Positions 1 through 11,937 of a stretch of 64,000 bases of DNA are shown here, piece by piece (positions within the stretch are counted from its first letter, which is position 1; every line of letters begins with the position of its first letter). The translations under genes were made by a program, and so were the position numbers. This stretch comes from Kovacikia minuta CCNUW1 (GTDB lineage: Bacteria; Cyanobacteriota; Cyanobacteriia; Leptolyngbyales; Leptolyngbyaceae), in contig NZ_CP083583.1 of assembly GCF_020091585.1 (NCBI RefSeq), forward strand, positions 1,116,001 to 1,180,000, in the 5' to 3' direction. The notes under the pieces are model-generated. The model was not told where the DNA came from. It did not search any database and saw nothing but the letters and a program-made list of their open reading frames with translations.

Positions 1-1661
1 TATAAGTTGGTATCTCCCGCCTCAAACCCGATCGGATCTTGCCCAATAAACCTACCTATTCCTGCATCGTGGTAACGTGCCCGGTAGTAGTGCAGTCCCG
101 TCTCGCTATCGTACTCCCGTCCTGTGAACTTGTAGCGGGTATCTACTGTTCCTGTTGAAGATAGAACGTTACCAAAGGAGTCATAGGTGAAGTGGTTAAC
201 AACTAAACCACTGCTATTAACCAAATCCCTGACGCTACCCAGATGGTCAGCTAACGTCCAGGTGGTTTGACCATTGGACTCCTGCGCCAACACCTGATCA
301 ACCATTGGTCCATGCAAGTAACGGGTGCTAGGAGCAGACGAATTACCAGAGAACTCCAGATAGACATTGCCTCTGTCGTAGACAAAGCGTGTGGTTGTTC
401 CATTGGCTGATTTTGCAATCCGCTGATTCAAGGCATCGTAAGTGTAGGTGGTCGTGCCACTCGCACTATCTGTCACTCCAGCCAATCGATTCCGGTAATC
501 CCAGGTAAAGGTGCGGGTTGTACCATTGCCGACTCGCTGAATCAAATTCCCTTCATCGTCGTAGTTGTAGGTGTAAGTCCCATCAAACGACAATTGATTG
601 TTTACTCCAGTTTGATATTCTTGCCCTATTTGAGTTGGATTGGGATCTTGACGATTACCATTGGCATCATACTTATAGCTTTCAGTAATTGTTGAATGGT
701 TGGCTCCTGTTAACTGACTGGTGCTGTCATAGTTGTAAGTAGTGTCGTCGTTGTAGTTAGAGTTGAGGAACTGACTACCAATCGTTTTGATTCTCCCAGC
801 AGCATCATAACCGTAGGTGTAGGAGGCAACATTTGAGCCGTTCGCTTTATGCTGTAGCTGTTGCAGATGATTGAGATTGTCATAGGCAAAACTGGTTCCG
901 GCCACCAGATTGCTACCTAACAGATCCGAATAGCGGTTGATTGATGCCATCTGACCAACTGCGTTGTAGCTCAAGTTCACCCGCTTATTCTGCACCCCAG
1001 TCCCACTCTGGGTAATTTGAGTCACCTGATTCAACACACTGTAACCATACGTCGTTGTGCCTCCGCTAGTATCACCTACTGATTTGATATTGCCATTGGC
1101 ATCATAGGAGTAAGTCAAGACAACCGTTGCTCCTGATGTTCCGGCATTACTCACAGTCTTGAGACGACTATTGGCATCGTAGGTGTATTGATAACCAGAA
1201 AGTGTCTGATTTGAGGCGTTGAGGTCATTAACGCCTATTAACTGACTGCCCACATTATAGGTAGAGGCAATATCGCGAATCTTCAAACTCTGATTCGTCT
1301 TATCCCACCAGTATTCATGCGTCTGCCGATTCAACCCGTCATAGGCAAACGTCCGCTTCTGGTTATTGAGATCGACCATACTGGTCTGATTACCCACCGC
1401 ATCATACCCATAGGTGCGCGTCTTACCCAACTGATTCTTGTCCGTTATCAAACGGTTCAAGCCATCGTAAGTATATTCAGTTTTATTTCCAACCGGATCT
1501 GTAATCGATAGAACATTGCCCACCTTATCGTATTGGGTCAGCGTGAACTTCCGACTCGCCTCTGGAATCGGGTTGCCACTCACATCAAGGGTATTGTTAG
1601 CGTCGAATACTTTAACTTGCCTATCACGCTTATCAAAGCGATACTCCATGCGATGCACATT
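1..1661 (-). pseudogene. Orphan RHS/YD-repeat core fragment, open at the window edge
   Basis: The reverse strand is open from about 1661 to position 1 and reads as YD-repeats (for example EYTYDGLNRLITDKNQLGK). These lead into the RHS core with a YLHGPMVDQVLA-like stretch, DHLGSVRDLV, the TGREYDSETGLHYYRARY motif and GRFIGQDPIGFEAGDTNLY at the window edge. A TGA lies in frame at about 1662-1664, so the usual N-terminal half is missing. The fragment starts with GTG 1658 or ATG 1649 in mid-repeat, with no ribosome binding site. It is a diverged paralogue of the core at 4325-5000 in the neighbouring intact-style RHS gene. It looks like a displaced tip segment of the kind common downstream of Rhs loci. 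The toxin tip, if any, lies outside the window. Confidence 0.85.
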
Positions 1662-1777
1662 TCATTAATTTGAGTGAGGCATCGCACCATGAATGCCCTA
1701 AGTACCTGTGGATGTTGGTTTCGCGGACTTAACCCATCCTACGAGGAGGGCGATCTCATTATCAGAAAAGTTTGAAT

Positions 1778-2518
1778 TCAGCTAAGAGTAATTATTTCAT
1801 GATGAACATACTTGCCATGATGAGCATAGAGAGAGAACCCATCGGCAAATTGAATTGCTGGTTCATCGTTTTCTGCGTGAATACGACCTCTCAAATCAAA
1901 ATTAATTTTGATTGGTCTATCACTAGCAATACAAATGCCTTGATACAAATAAACCTTGTAAAGTTCCGATGACAATGCCTGAAATACTTTCCATTCTTCC
2001 TGAGCAAGCTCATTGTAATTCATAACAGAGATACAAAAGTCAAAAAAGCTACCATAAGGAACCCAATCTTCAATCCCAAGGCTCTCGTAGTCAAGAATGT
2101 CCTCTCTGTAAGTGGCAGCTTCTATCACCTCGTGATATGAGGTCATATCTTGATAGAGTGGCTCCCACAAGCTTTGCCAAAGGTAATCTGCAAGAGAATC
2201 AGTTGTGATTAAAGTTAAGATTGGGTATTTAATTAAATCGGTGAAGACTTTTAATAACATACGGCTGTCGCCAGCTAGCTCGTCTTCTACTCGTTCCCAA
2301 AATTCATGCTGAATGGCTTCTAGTGCTGCGTAAGGACTATCAAAGAAAAAAACATCAGGCTGCTGCTCACCAATTAAAGTGTACGCTTCCTTAAGTGCAT
2401 TGGATGCCTTCTGGCGGTTAACTTTAGCAGTAGAGCAGGTAAACTGCTTCCACCTATCTTTATAGACTGGAATCAATTTCTCCTGTTCAGGGTTTAGGTT
2501 ACTGAAACGGTTATTCAT
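1778..2518 (-). CDS. DUF6745-like protein, candidate immunity partner of the RHS nuclease tip
   Basis: A 246-residue protein starting 17 bases after the stop of the RHS toxin tip, the position where immunity genes are normally found. The N-terminus (IPVYKDRWKQF, then a run containing NALKEAYTLIGEQQPDVFFF and DSPYAALEA) and the C-terminus (FADGFSLYAHHGKYVH) resemble, from memory, the DUF6745 family found widely in cyanobacteria and actinobacteria. Its molecular role is not known to me. There is no signal peptide or membrane segment, so it is probably cytoplasmic, as expected for an immunity protein. Its function is inferred from position only. It could instead be an unrelated cargo gene left between two RHS cores. 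Confidence 0.6.
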   Translation of the reverse strand: MNNRFSNLNPEQEKLIPVYKDRWKQFTCSTAKVNRQKASNALKEAYTLIGEQQPDVFFFDSPYAALEAIQHEFWERVEDELAGDSRMLLKVFTDLIKYPILTLITTDSLADYLWQSLWEPLYQDMTSYHEVIEAATYREDILDYESLGIEDWVPYGSFFDFCISVMNYNELAQEEWKVFQALSSELYKVYLYQGICIASDRPIKINFDLRGRIHAENDEPAIQFADGFSLYAHHGKYVHHEIITLS

Positions 2519-2535
2519 TAGATAACTACCAACAA

Positions 2536-3390
2536 CTAACTACGTGGATATCTTGCAGCGTTCGGTGTAAAGCTTGGTAGTCCAAAAAACTTTGGAATTC
2601 CAGAAGTGGTAAATATAGAAGCACTCCCATTTGACCTTATCAGATTATCAAACTCTCCAACAACTCTCTGACGATTGTAAATTGGAGATAGATTTCTGAT
2701 GAATTTGAAGTCTGGGCTGCTGCCTGAGCCTGGCTGCGTAAATACTACTTCTGCACTTAAATGACTAGGTCTTAAAGGGAAGTAAGATTCAACGGTCGTA
2801 TTTGGCGAGTCATGACGCAATTCAACCCTAATGTCTGCATAAGGAGGAGCAGGTATGTCTTTATAGCAATGACTCCTCTCATGTGCGGATCTCTCAAGAA
2901 AATACCTGTTGTAGAGCACATCCATAAAGTTACGAGCTACTATTCCGAAATCTCTGTAAGGTGTGCCATTTTGATAGGCATTTTGAGAAATGAAATTGTC
3001 TTGAAAGAAAGGAGTAATTGCACTTCTATCAGAACCGCCAAGTATATTCGGGATAATGTGACCTTGTTGCTCAGGGCTTCTTACTGGATTAAATGACCTT
3101 CCAGGTTCAAATCTGACTATTCCCCCTACAGGCACAGTTTGTACTCTAGAAGGTTCTACATCAGTATATTCCAAACGAGCTGTCACAACATCATGGGAGA
3201 TATAAAAAGTACTACTAGGTCTACCTATAAATCCAGCTACAGATCTAGCTGGTCTTAATGGATTAGTTCTCGTTTTAGGTAGAGGAAGACTAACAGACCT
3301 AATATCTCGTCTAAAAGAGCCTGGAATAATTCTAGTATGTTCTCCAGAAGGATCAGTGGCATCTACAGGACTATTGTTAACATACCTATA
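2536..3390 (-). pseudogene. C-terminal nuclease-like toxin tip of the giant RHS protein (separated by an IS)
   Basis: This is the last part of the RHS gene, now separated from its core by the IS at 3391-4324. Reading upstream of the GTG at 3186, the frame stays open to the IS edge. It begins with the canonical end of an RHS core (LYRYVNNSPVDATDPSGE) once the IS and one TATA copy are removed. After the DPSGE hinge comes a 250-280 residue tip. It contains EQQGHIIPNILGGSD and then QDNFISQNAY, a His/Gly-Gly/Asn arrangement like DNA/RNA non-specific endonuclease toxin domains (Endonuclease_NS_2-like). The GH pair would carry the catalytic histidine. I cannot tell whether this segment is still translated. 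The domain name is by motif resemblance. Confidence 0.75.
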
Positions 3391-4324
3391 GAACCCATTT
3401 GGGATCTATATAATGGTGAATGAAGGCATCTATAATCCTCTAATTTAACGGCTATGGCATATTCGAGCAGTCTCACTGATGCAGAATGGGAAATTCTTGA
3501 ACCGCTGTTGCCTCAGATATTACCCAAGAAGAAACGGACCCGACCCTGCGATTGGACGAAGCGGGAGATCATTGATGGCATCCTTTATCAACTCAAGAAC
3601 GGTTGCAATTGGGAAGACTTACCCAAAGACTTACCTCCCTACTCGACGGTGTATTGGCACTACAAGCAGTGGCGGGAAGCTGGGGTGATCGAGAAACTGA
3701 TGGGAGTATTGCATGGACAGGTGCGGGAACAGGTTAAAAAAAAGCCCAAATGGACGAGGTTAATCATCATTGACTCGCAAGCGGTGAAGAATACTTGCAA
3801 TGCCAGTGTAGACTCAAAGGGCTTCTGTTTTTACAAAGCGACCAATGGGATTAAAAGGCACCTGGCTGTTGATACGCTTGGGTTTCCCTTTTTCACTCAT
3901 TGCACAAAAGCTGATGTTTCCGATGATCTGGGATTGCTTGAGATGTTGACGCTCAACATTGACTATTTCAAGTCAAAACCTGTTAACATTCCCAAGATTA
4001 CCATCTTGCTCGACCACGGCTATCACATTGATGCTTTGATTGAAGCATTGGAGCAGGTTTATCCTCAAATTATGACGAAAATCAGGTTTGAGCGTTCAAC
4101 CAAACCCTCGAAACAAGAGAAAGCAGCGCAAGGAAAATCTGGATTTGTCCCAGCAGTCGCAAGATGGGTCATCGAACGATCCAATGCTTGGATGGAGCGG
4201 TGTAAAAGTTTGGTTAAAAACTTTGAGCGCACCCTATCTCATGCGGAAACTAAGATTAACCTCTGCTTTGTCAGGCTAATGCTGAAGCGGCTTGCAGCTA
4301 CTTCCTGAGATCTCAAATGGGTTC
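3391..4324 (+). mobile_element. IS5-family insertion sequence, 934 bp, inserted in the RHS gene
   Basis: Terminal inverted repeats are visible: GAACCCATTTGGGATCT at 3391-3407 and its near-exact complement at 4308-4324 (one mismatch in 17). The 4-base sequence TATA flanks both ends (3387-3390 and 4325-4328) and is the probable target duplication. Removing the element plus one TATA rejoins the RHS reading frame exactly. A single intact transposase fills the element. Both termini are intact, so it may still be mobile. Confidence 0.93.
3454..4308 (+). CDS. IS5-family DDE transposase
   Basis: A 284-residue transposase running almost the full length of its element. It starts with the family-typical SLTDAEWEILEPLLP helix-turn-helix region. 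It then carries the DDE residues in IIDSQAVKNT (first D), ILLDHGYHID (second D) and RWVIERSNAWMERC (the E, with the usual W and R neighbours). Length and order are normal for single-ORF IS5 members, and no frameshift is seen. It is transcribed opposite to the RHS gene it interrupts. Assignment to a subgroup within IS5 is not attempted. Confidence 0.92.
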   Translation: MAYSSSLTDAEWEILEPLLPQILPKKKRTRPCDWTKREIIDGILYQLKNGCNWEDLPKDLPPYSTVYWHYKQWREAGVIEKLMGVLHGQVREQVKKKPKWTRLIIIDSQAVKNTCNASVDSKGFCFYKATNGIKRHLAVDTLGFPFFTHCTKADVSDDLGLLEMLTLNIDYFKSKPVNIPKITILLDHGYHIDALIEALEQVYPQIMTKIRFERSTKPSKQEKAAQGKSGFVPAVARWVIERSNAWMERCKSLVKNFERTLSHAETKINLCFVRLMLKRLAATS

Positions 4325-7300
4325 TATAGAGATTAGAATCTCCAGCAGAAAACCCCAGCGGGTCTTGTCCAATAAATCGACCTCCATTCGCATCATAATA
4401 GCGTGCCCGGTAGTAGTACATTCCTGTCTCAGCATCAAATTCTCTTCCTGTGTACTTGTAGCGCGTATCAACCGCTGCTCCAGACATAGAGCCAATCACA
4501 TTCCCAAAGGAACCATAGGTGAAGTGATTCACCACAGTTCCACTGTTATTCACTAAATCTCTCACTGAACCGAGGTGATCCGTCAGCATCCAGGTAGTTC
4601 TGTTTTCAGGAGCAGCACTTGCTGACTCCTGTGCTAGTACCTGATCCACCATCGGTCCATACAAGTAGCGTGTACCGGGAGTTGATGAACTGCCTGAAAA
4701 CTCCAGATACACATTGCCCCGGTCATAGACAAAGCGTGTCGTTTGAGAACCCACAGTCTTAGCAATCCGCTGATTTAAGGCATCGTAAGTGTAAGTGGTC
4801 TGCTGAGTAACCCCGTTTACCGTATCCGTTACACCCGTCAAGCGGTTGCGGTAGTCCCAGGTAAAGGTTCTCACATTACTTGAATTCGCAATTTCTGTGC
4901 GAGTCTTCAGATTGCCTTCATCGTCATAGGTATAGTTGTAAACCCCATCCGACGACAGTTGATTGTTGATTCCTGTTGAGTAGCCCGTATTTGTCCGGTT
5001 GCCGTTGGCATCATAGCTATAACCCTCATCCAAACTGGCTCCAGGCTTATCTGCTCCTATTAGCTGGTTCGTATTGTCATAATTGTAGTTTGTCGCGTAA
5101 TTGGTGGCGCTGATATTCGACTCTGTAATCTGAGTGATGCGACTGGCGGCATCGTAACCGTAGATGTAGGAAGCGATATTTGAGCCGACTCTGGTGTGTT
5201 GTAGCTGTTGCAATCGATTCAGTCCGTCATAGGTATAGCTGGTTCCTGCAACCAGATTACTACCAGCCAGATCTGAGTAGCGGTTAATCGACACCATCTC
5301 GCCCAGCGCATTGTAGCCCAAGTTAACCCGCTTACTCTGTGCTCCAGCGCCACTCTGGGTAATTTGAGTTACCTGATTCAGCACACTGTAAGCGTATGCT
5401 GTTGTCGTACTTCCTGTTTGACCACTAATTGCATCAAAAACAGACGTGATATTACCAGCAGCATCATAAGTATAGGTCAGAAGGACACTAGGTGTACCTG
5501 AAGTACCTGCATTATTAACCGTCTTCAGCCGTCCATTGAGATCGTAGGTATATTGATAACTCGAATTTGGATCGCTAAGACTCGTCAACTCACTCCCATC
5601 GTTGTAAGTAGATGTAATTATCCGAATAGTGCCGCCCAAATTATCTAGCCATCTCTCCTGTGTTTGACGATTGAGTTTGTCATAGGTGAAGTTCCGAGTC
5701 TGATTATTGCGGTCTATCAAGCTAATTCGATTACCCACCGCATCATAGTCATAGGTACGGGTCTTGCCTAATTGATTAGTATCTGTCGTAAGTCGATTGA
5801 GTGCATTGTAGGTGTAAGTTGTTGTGTTTTGGCGTGGATCAGTAATCTTCCAAACATTTCCAACCGCATCGTAAGTTGTTTTAGTCGTATTGCCCAAGGC
5901 ATCCATTACTTCTGTACGACGGTTTAGAAAGTCGTAGGTGTAACGAGTCGTATGTCCAAGCGCATCGACTTCAGTTGCAATGTTTCCAACCGCATCGTAA
6001 GTCGTTCTGCTAATCGTGTTGCCTGACGCATCAATGACCGCCGTTTGCCGATTCAAGGCATCAAACTTGAAAATCGTTGTTTTATTAGATACATCATCTG
6101 TAATCGAAGTAACATTTCCCGCATTATCGTAAGTTGTTGTTGTCGAATGATTCAGAGCATCAATGACTTGAGTCCGACGATTCTGACTGTCATAACGGTA
6201 TTGGACTTTATGTTCAAGGGCATCTGTTTGAGCAACGACATTTCCAGCCGCATCGTAATCTGTTGTTGAGGTATGGCTCGACGGGTCAGTAACTCTAATT
6301 TGTCGATTTAGATTGTCATAAGTGTAGTGAGTCGTACGGTTCAGTGCATCTATCTGGTCAGTAACGTTACCTGCTGCATCATATTTGGTTGTAGAAATGC
6401 CACCGCGAGCATCCGTAATCGAAATTTGCCGATTCAATGCATCATAAGCGTAATGGGTATTGTGAGTTAGCGCATCTGTTACATCTGTTACATTACCCAC
6501 TTTGTCATAGGTTGTAGTAGTTGTGTGATTCAATGCATCAGTAACGGTAGTCTGCCTGTCTCGTTTGTCATACCCATACTTGGTTTTATGTTCCAAAGCA
6601 TCCGTCACAATCGTGACGTTGCCATTCTTGTCATACTCCGTCTTCGTATGGTGCCCCTGAGCATCAATCACCGTAATCTGCCGCCCTAACTGATCATAGC
6701 GATACTCCGTCCGATTGCCCTTAGCATCCACTTGAGCTATCAATTGGTTCGCTGCATCATACTCAAAGCGTGTGATATTCCCCAGCGCATCCACTTCGCG
6801 AATCCGGCGACCACGGGCATCATAGACAGTTGTGCCACGATTGCCATTGCCATCTACACTGCCATTGTTGTTATTCGTCAGGTCGTATTGCGGTTGCTCC
6901 CGGCTTCCATCCGGGTGAATCGTTTCAACCAAGCGATTGCGGGAATCGTAGCGGTACTCCGTTCGGTGTAGGAGGGGATCTCTGATCGCAGTCTGATTGC
7001 CGTTGCGATCGTACTCATAAATCACCACTGGCGATGTCAAAGCTCCTGCGCCATCCGGATCGGCTGAAATCGTCTGCTTCAACCGATTCATCTTGTCATA
7101 AACACTGGTCGTTACATTCCCATTCGGATCTTTCACCGTCAACTGATTGCCATTAGCATCATAGGTGTAAGCCGTCTTGGGTGACAAGAGAGAACCACTG
7201 CCATCCGGATCAGCCCCAATCACCTCCATCAACCGATTCGTATTCAAGTCATAGGTATAGACCGTGCGATTCCCATTCTCATCCGTCATCGCCGTCTGGT

Positions 7301-10300
7301 TCCCCGCCGCATCGTACTCAAAGGTTTGAACCGCCTCCTCACCCACAATGCCCTTGGCAAACGTTATCTTCCATAGCTGCCCCGTTGGATTCAACACCCC
7401 CACCGTGTAGTCATACTCCGTGACCCTGCCCAGGGCATCCGTCATGGTCTTCACCCGTCCATCTGCCGTATAGGTATAGGACGTAATCACATCATCCCCG
7501 CTGCGGTCGGCAATCTGCTGCGAATCATCCAGCGTGCCCACCACCCGAATCAGGTTCAGCACATTCCCCTTCTGATCCAATTCGTAGCGTGTCTCCCGCC
7601 CTGACTCATCCACTTCGCGGGTCAACTGGTTAAATGTCGGGTCATACTCGTAAACCTGGGAGCCTGTCCCCTGAGTTGCAAGTGCGTGAATTGTGTCATT
7701 GAACTGAAGCCGAATCTTACCTACGGCAGGATCGGCGGTTGCAAAATCCAGATCACCATCCAGGTCAAAATCTGCAAATGCCGCTGGCGTCGCTGAAAAG
7801 CCCACCGCAAAATCCCGCCGCAACTTCTGAGAGAATGCGCCTGTACCGTTCCCCAGGAAAACCGATGCTATGGAGTCACTCGTGCTGATCAAATCCAGCT
7901 TGCCGTCATTGTTGACATCCTTCAACGCCACCGATCGCACATCATACTCCACCCCATAATCCCTGGTGGGATTGGGAGTGCCGACTGCGGCAAAGCTGCC
8001 CGTACTGGTTTGCAGCAAGACAGAAACCTGACTGCCCGTCGAATTGCCCACATTCGCAGTCACCAGATCCAGCCTGCCATCGCCATTGAGGTCGCCCAGG
8101 GAAACCGATCGAGGCGATGCTCCCACCGCAAAGCTTGTCGCCTGCCCAAAACTGCCTGAGCCAGTTCCAATCTGCACTGAAACGGTATTGATCAGATTAG
8201 CCCCGCTACTGTCTGAGCGAACCGACACCAGATCCAGCTTGCCATCACCATTGAGGTCACCCAAAGTTGCGAATTCGATGCCACTACCCGTCAGCGGAGT
8301 GGATTGTGGGTCAAAGCTGCCTGTCCCTGTGCCTAACCAGACCGATACTGCTTCCCCAGTCGTAAATACCAGATCTAACCGACCATCGCCGTTAATGTCT
8401 CCCAGGTTGATCGAGTGGGGAGTTGCTCCAAGCGCTGTCTCAATCCCAGCCGCAAACCTACCCTTACCATCACCCAGTCTGACCGATAGGGTGCCGTTCT
8501 GATTGCCTGTCACAATATCCAGGTTGCCATCCCCATTTAGATCCCCCAGCGAGATCGCCTGCGGTGTGATGCCGCTGGCAAATTCATAGTCAATCTTGGG
8601 CATCCACGTGCCATCCCCATTGCCCAGCAGTACAGACAGGGTGCTGACACCCTTAATCGGGTCGATTCCGTTGGCAGTCACCAAATCCGGGATGCGATCG
8701 CCATTCAGATCTCCCGTCACAACCTCCAGCGGATTACTCACCTGAATGGTGGCACCAGCACCCGTTGTGGCTCTATCAAAGAACGTGCCATCTCCCTGAT
8801 TCAACAACGAATCTCCTGTACCGGGAGCCAGCAGGTCCAACTGACCCAGCTTGGTTGCATCCTCTGCCCTGTTGTTGAAGTTGCCCACTAAAAAGGCAGA
8901 ACCACCATTTAAGGCATAATGCTTGGCTCCGGCAAACAGGGATTCTGATGTACCCTGATAGGACCAAACTGCAATATTGGAGGTTCCTGCGTAACTGGCG
9001 ATTAGATCCGCTTTGCCATCTCCAGTGACATCTTTGAAATCAATGGCGTAAACCTTAGCACCCGGATTCAAAACGGTTCCTGTGGCTGCGATCGTACCGC
9101 TGGCATTGATGCTGTGAACAGAGATGTTTGCACCATTGAAAAATGCCAGCAGGTCGGGCTTTCCATCCCCATTACTATCGCCCAACGCCGCTTTTTCAGA
9201 AGCATTCGCATTAAACCGCGTCCCCTCTACATAACTCAAGCTGGTTTGTCCGGTTCCCTGACTGAGCAGAATTGAGACACCGCTAAACACAGGCGTTACC
9301 CCAGTGCGTGTATTGCCAGAAATCGCAAAGTCAAGCCTACCATTCCGGTTAATGTCCCCTAAAGTCGCCGCCTGCGGAACAAAATCGCCTAAATCTTTGA
9401 AGATGTGGTTCGTCGAAGAAAACGTTGAACTGTTGTTAAACCAAACTTCCAGAGCATTATCGGGTTGATTGGGATTTGCTTCCTTTCCATAGCCCAACCC
9501 ATCCAGGCTGAACAAGTCCAGATTTGTATCACCATCCAAATCTGCCAGTCCGATCGCGTTAATCTCAGAGACATCACTTGTCCCGATCGTCAGGTTTATA
9601 TCTGGAGTACTGCTAAACGTGCCACCTGATTGTTGGAACCGAACAGAGATTTGATGGGATGAACTAGGGGTATTTCCAACAGAAACCAAATCAGGTCTGT
9701 TATCTCCATTGATGTCACCAACCGCAAACGTGTTCCCCAACGAAAAAGTGCCGTTGCTATCGGTAAATTTGGTCAAAGCGCCAAAATTGCCCTGTCCATC
9801 CCCATAGGCAATTCCGTCAGAACTAACAAGGTCTAAGTTGCCGTCCTGATCCATGTCGTGAGCAACTACCTCGTTGCCCAGATTATGGAACTTAGCATTC
9901 GAGAACAATGTATCCGTCGCCTGCGTTCCCTGCGACAGACTATCGGAAATCCGGATCACATTGCCTTTGCCATCATACTGATAGGTGCTGGTATGACCAC
10001 GCGCATCAGTCAAGCCAGTGGCAAGATACTTCTGCTGACCTGAGTTCCCATATTGAGTTGTTCCAGATCCTCCAATTCCATCCAGCGAAAAAATATCTTG
10101 CTGTGCTCGGTCAAGCTGGACGCGAGTAACATTACCGTTACCATCTACATAGTCAGCCTCAGTCGGTTTTTCTACATAGGCATTGGGCGCATTGATAGGA
10201 TCGATCGTTTCGTTTGCTCTTCTTAGCCCTTGCACCTGAGCAGGACTGACTTTGATTATGGAACCATCAGCGTTAATCGAGTGAGTCGCCCGTCCGGCAA

Positions 10301-10672
10301 AGTCAAAGAACGACTGTTCAATGTTTCCCCGTTTGTCCTGCTCAGAGACAATGTGACGCTGATCGTCGTAACTCCAGGTTCGGGATGTCCCATCCGGGTC
10401 TTTAATCTTCGCCAGATTCCCTCCCTCATACTCCAACTCAGTGGTGCGATTAGCCGAGTCAGTAATCTTCCAGACCTTGCCTGCGGCATTATAGGTGAAG
10501 GTTGTTTCAAACCCAGTTGGGTCAACGATTTTGGTGAGTCGATCAGCTTGAGTCGTTGAATAGAGATACTGGGTCGCGTTGCCATTGCGATCTGTGACCT
10601 GCTCCAACCGATTTCCCGCATTGAAGCGGTACACCGTTCCATCCTTCATCCGGCGCTGAAACTGACCATTAA
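4325..10672 (-). pseudogene. Giant RHS protein, middle segment: YD-repeats, FG-GAP/VCBS repeats, RHS core
   Basis: This segment is open throughout on the minus strand and is bounded by the two IS elements. It begins (from 10672) with KDGTVYRFNAGNRLEQVTD-type repeats. A block of roughly 800 residues of FG-GAP/VCBS-like repeats follows (GDLNGDGRLDLVTAN and many variants, calcium-binding DxNxDG loops). Then come dozens of YD-repeats (YDALNRQ.., YDAAGNVT..) and the RHS core ending in DHLGSVRDLVN, KYTGREFDAETGMYYYRARY and FIGQDPLGFSAGDSNLY. YD-repeats build the hollow beta-cocoon of Rhs/Tc toxins that encapsulates the C-terminal toxin. The apparent start at about 10649 and the tail reading into the IS at 4324-4239 are artefacts of the insertions. 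No internal stop or frameshift is present. Confidence 0.92.
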
Positions 10673-11937
10673 CTCAGATCTTGCACCAGTCTCAATAAGG
10701 GTTGCCAAAAGAGACAAAATCTGAAAGAAAGGGCGTAGTAAAAAAAATCAGAAGACGGTCATGGAAACCATTCTTCAACACGCCCAAGCATTAGTGTATA
10801 GCCTTCTCTGCTTGATGCCCAGTGCCGATCAAAAAGCTAGTCTCAAGGCTCTATTGGGGCTGTTTCTAGACGCTCAAGGTCATGCTTTACCCGCCCATAC
10901 CTGTGTCAAATCCCCCAGTGCGTTAAGTCGTTTTCTCAACCACTATCGTTGGTCTACTCGACAGGTGATTCGCACCACTCGACAGGCGATTTTGCAGCAG
11001 ATTGCCACTCATCTGCCTCATGCCAAAATACCGATCCGGATTTTGATTGACTTAACAACCTTAGAAAAAAGTGGCAAGTTTCGGCAGTTGAGTACACCAA
11101 CCTCAGATCCCGATCACCCCGACCCCTGGGTGCGCTTTTTGAATGGTAAACGAGGTCTGCACCTGGTTGTCCTCTACCTGGTCGTGGGGGAGTGGCGAGT
11201 GCCCTGGAGCTTTCGGGTTTGGCGAGGCAAGGGCTATGCTAGTCCGGCTCAGTTGGGGTGCAAGTTGTTGGCAACGGTGCCCCAGTCCCTGCTCAAGGGG
11301 CGAGTGGTGCTGGTGCAAGCCGATACCGAGTTTGGCACCGTTGAGTTTCTCAATGCCGTTCGCCAACGCTCTTGGCGGTTAGTCGTGGGTCTCAGGAGCA
11401 ATCGCACCCTGCAAGATGGTCGCTGCCTCAAAGACCTTTACCGGCACGCGAAGCGGGGTCTCCAGGTGGTTCTCAAGGACATCGACTATCCCCTCACTGT
11501 CTCCTGGTTTTGGCTGAAGCGAGCGGATAACAAACGAGAATTACGATTTGTCGCCTCCACCTATCCGTATTCTGGGGCGTATCTCGTCCAGTTGGGGCGC
11601 AAGCGTTGGGCAATTGAAGGCTTTTTCAAAACTGCCAAGCATCAGTTTGGTTTGCATTGCTTTGGTCAAAGCACCCAGTTAGGCGTGTATCGTTGGTTGA
11701 TTTTGTCGCTGATTGCTTACTTGTTGGCGCATTGGATAGATCAATGGTCACTTCCGTCTGTACTGGACTGGAAGATTGCCAGTCGCTTGGCAGTTGAAAC
11801 GTTATTGCCCTCGATTGTCTGGTTTCAATTACTTAAACAGATCCGAAGGAGCACAGATATTGCCGCACAATATGGCTTTGAAATTACGCTCAAATCATTG
11901 CCTGACCCAGCTTACTGGGAAAGGTGCAAGATCTGAG
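10673..11937 (+). mobile_element. IS4-superfamily (IS701-like) insertion sequence, 1265 bp, inserted in the RHS gene
   Basis: The ends CTCAGATCTTGCACC (10673-10687) and GGTGCAAGATCTGAG (11923-11937) are perfect 15-base inverted repeats. TTAA flanks the element on both sides (10669-10672 and 11938-11941), which fits the 4-base YTAR-type target reported for IS701 relatives. Removing the element and one TTAA restores the host frame as ..LTKVNGQFQRRMKDGTVYRF... The single transposase is intact. Confidence 0.93.
10761..11936 (+). CDS. IS4/IS701-type DDE transposase
   Basis: A 391-residue intact transposase. The first catalytic Asp is likely in RILIDLTTLEKSGKF and the second in VLVQADTEFGT. The C-terminal signature is LGRKRWAIEGFFKTAKHQFG, a Y-R-E-K-like arrangement typical of the IS4 superfamily. 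The stop codon TGA lies inside the right terminal repeat. The length (about 390 residues) and the 4-base TTAA duplication favour the IS701 branch, but that subgrouping is from memory. It is transcribed opposite to the interrupted RHS gene. Confidence 0.88.
   Translation: METILQHAQALVYSLLCLMPSADQKASLKALLGLFLDAQGHALPAHTCVKSPSALSRFLNHYRWSTRQVIRTTRQAILQQIATHLPHAKIPIRILIDLTTLEKSGKFRQLSTPTSDPDHPDPWVRFLNGKRGLHLVVLYLVVGEWRVPWSFRVWRGKGYASPAQLGCKLLATVPQSLLKGRVVLVQADTEFGTVEFLNAVRQRSWRLVVGLRSNRTLQDGRCLKDLYRHAKRGLQVVLKDIDYPLTVSWFWLKRADNKRELRFVASTYPYSGAYLVQLGRKRWAIEGFFKTAKHQFGLHCFGQSTQLGVYRWLILSLIAYLLAHWIDQWSLPSVLDWKIASRLAVETLLPSIVWFQLLKQIRRSTDIAAQYGFEITLKSLPDPAYWERCKI

Noticed and set aside
1706-1757. A REP unit next to the orphan RHS core
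   Set aside because: Only ACCCATCCTACGAGGAGGGCGA is similar. The palindromic partner is absent.
8044-8502. A 152-codon plus-strand frame opposite the FG-GAP repeats, and a similar one at 15595-16065
   Set aside because: Repetitive composition mirrors the repeats of the RHS gene. No ribosome binding site or recognisable fold.
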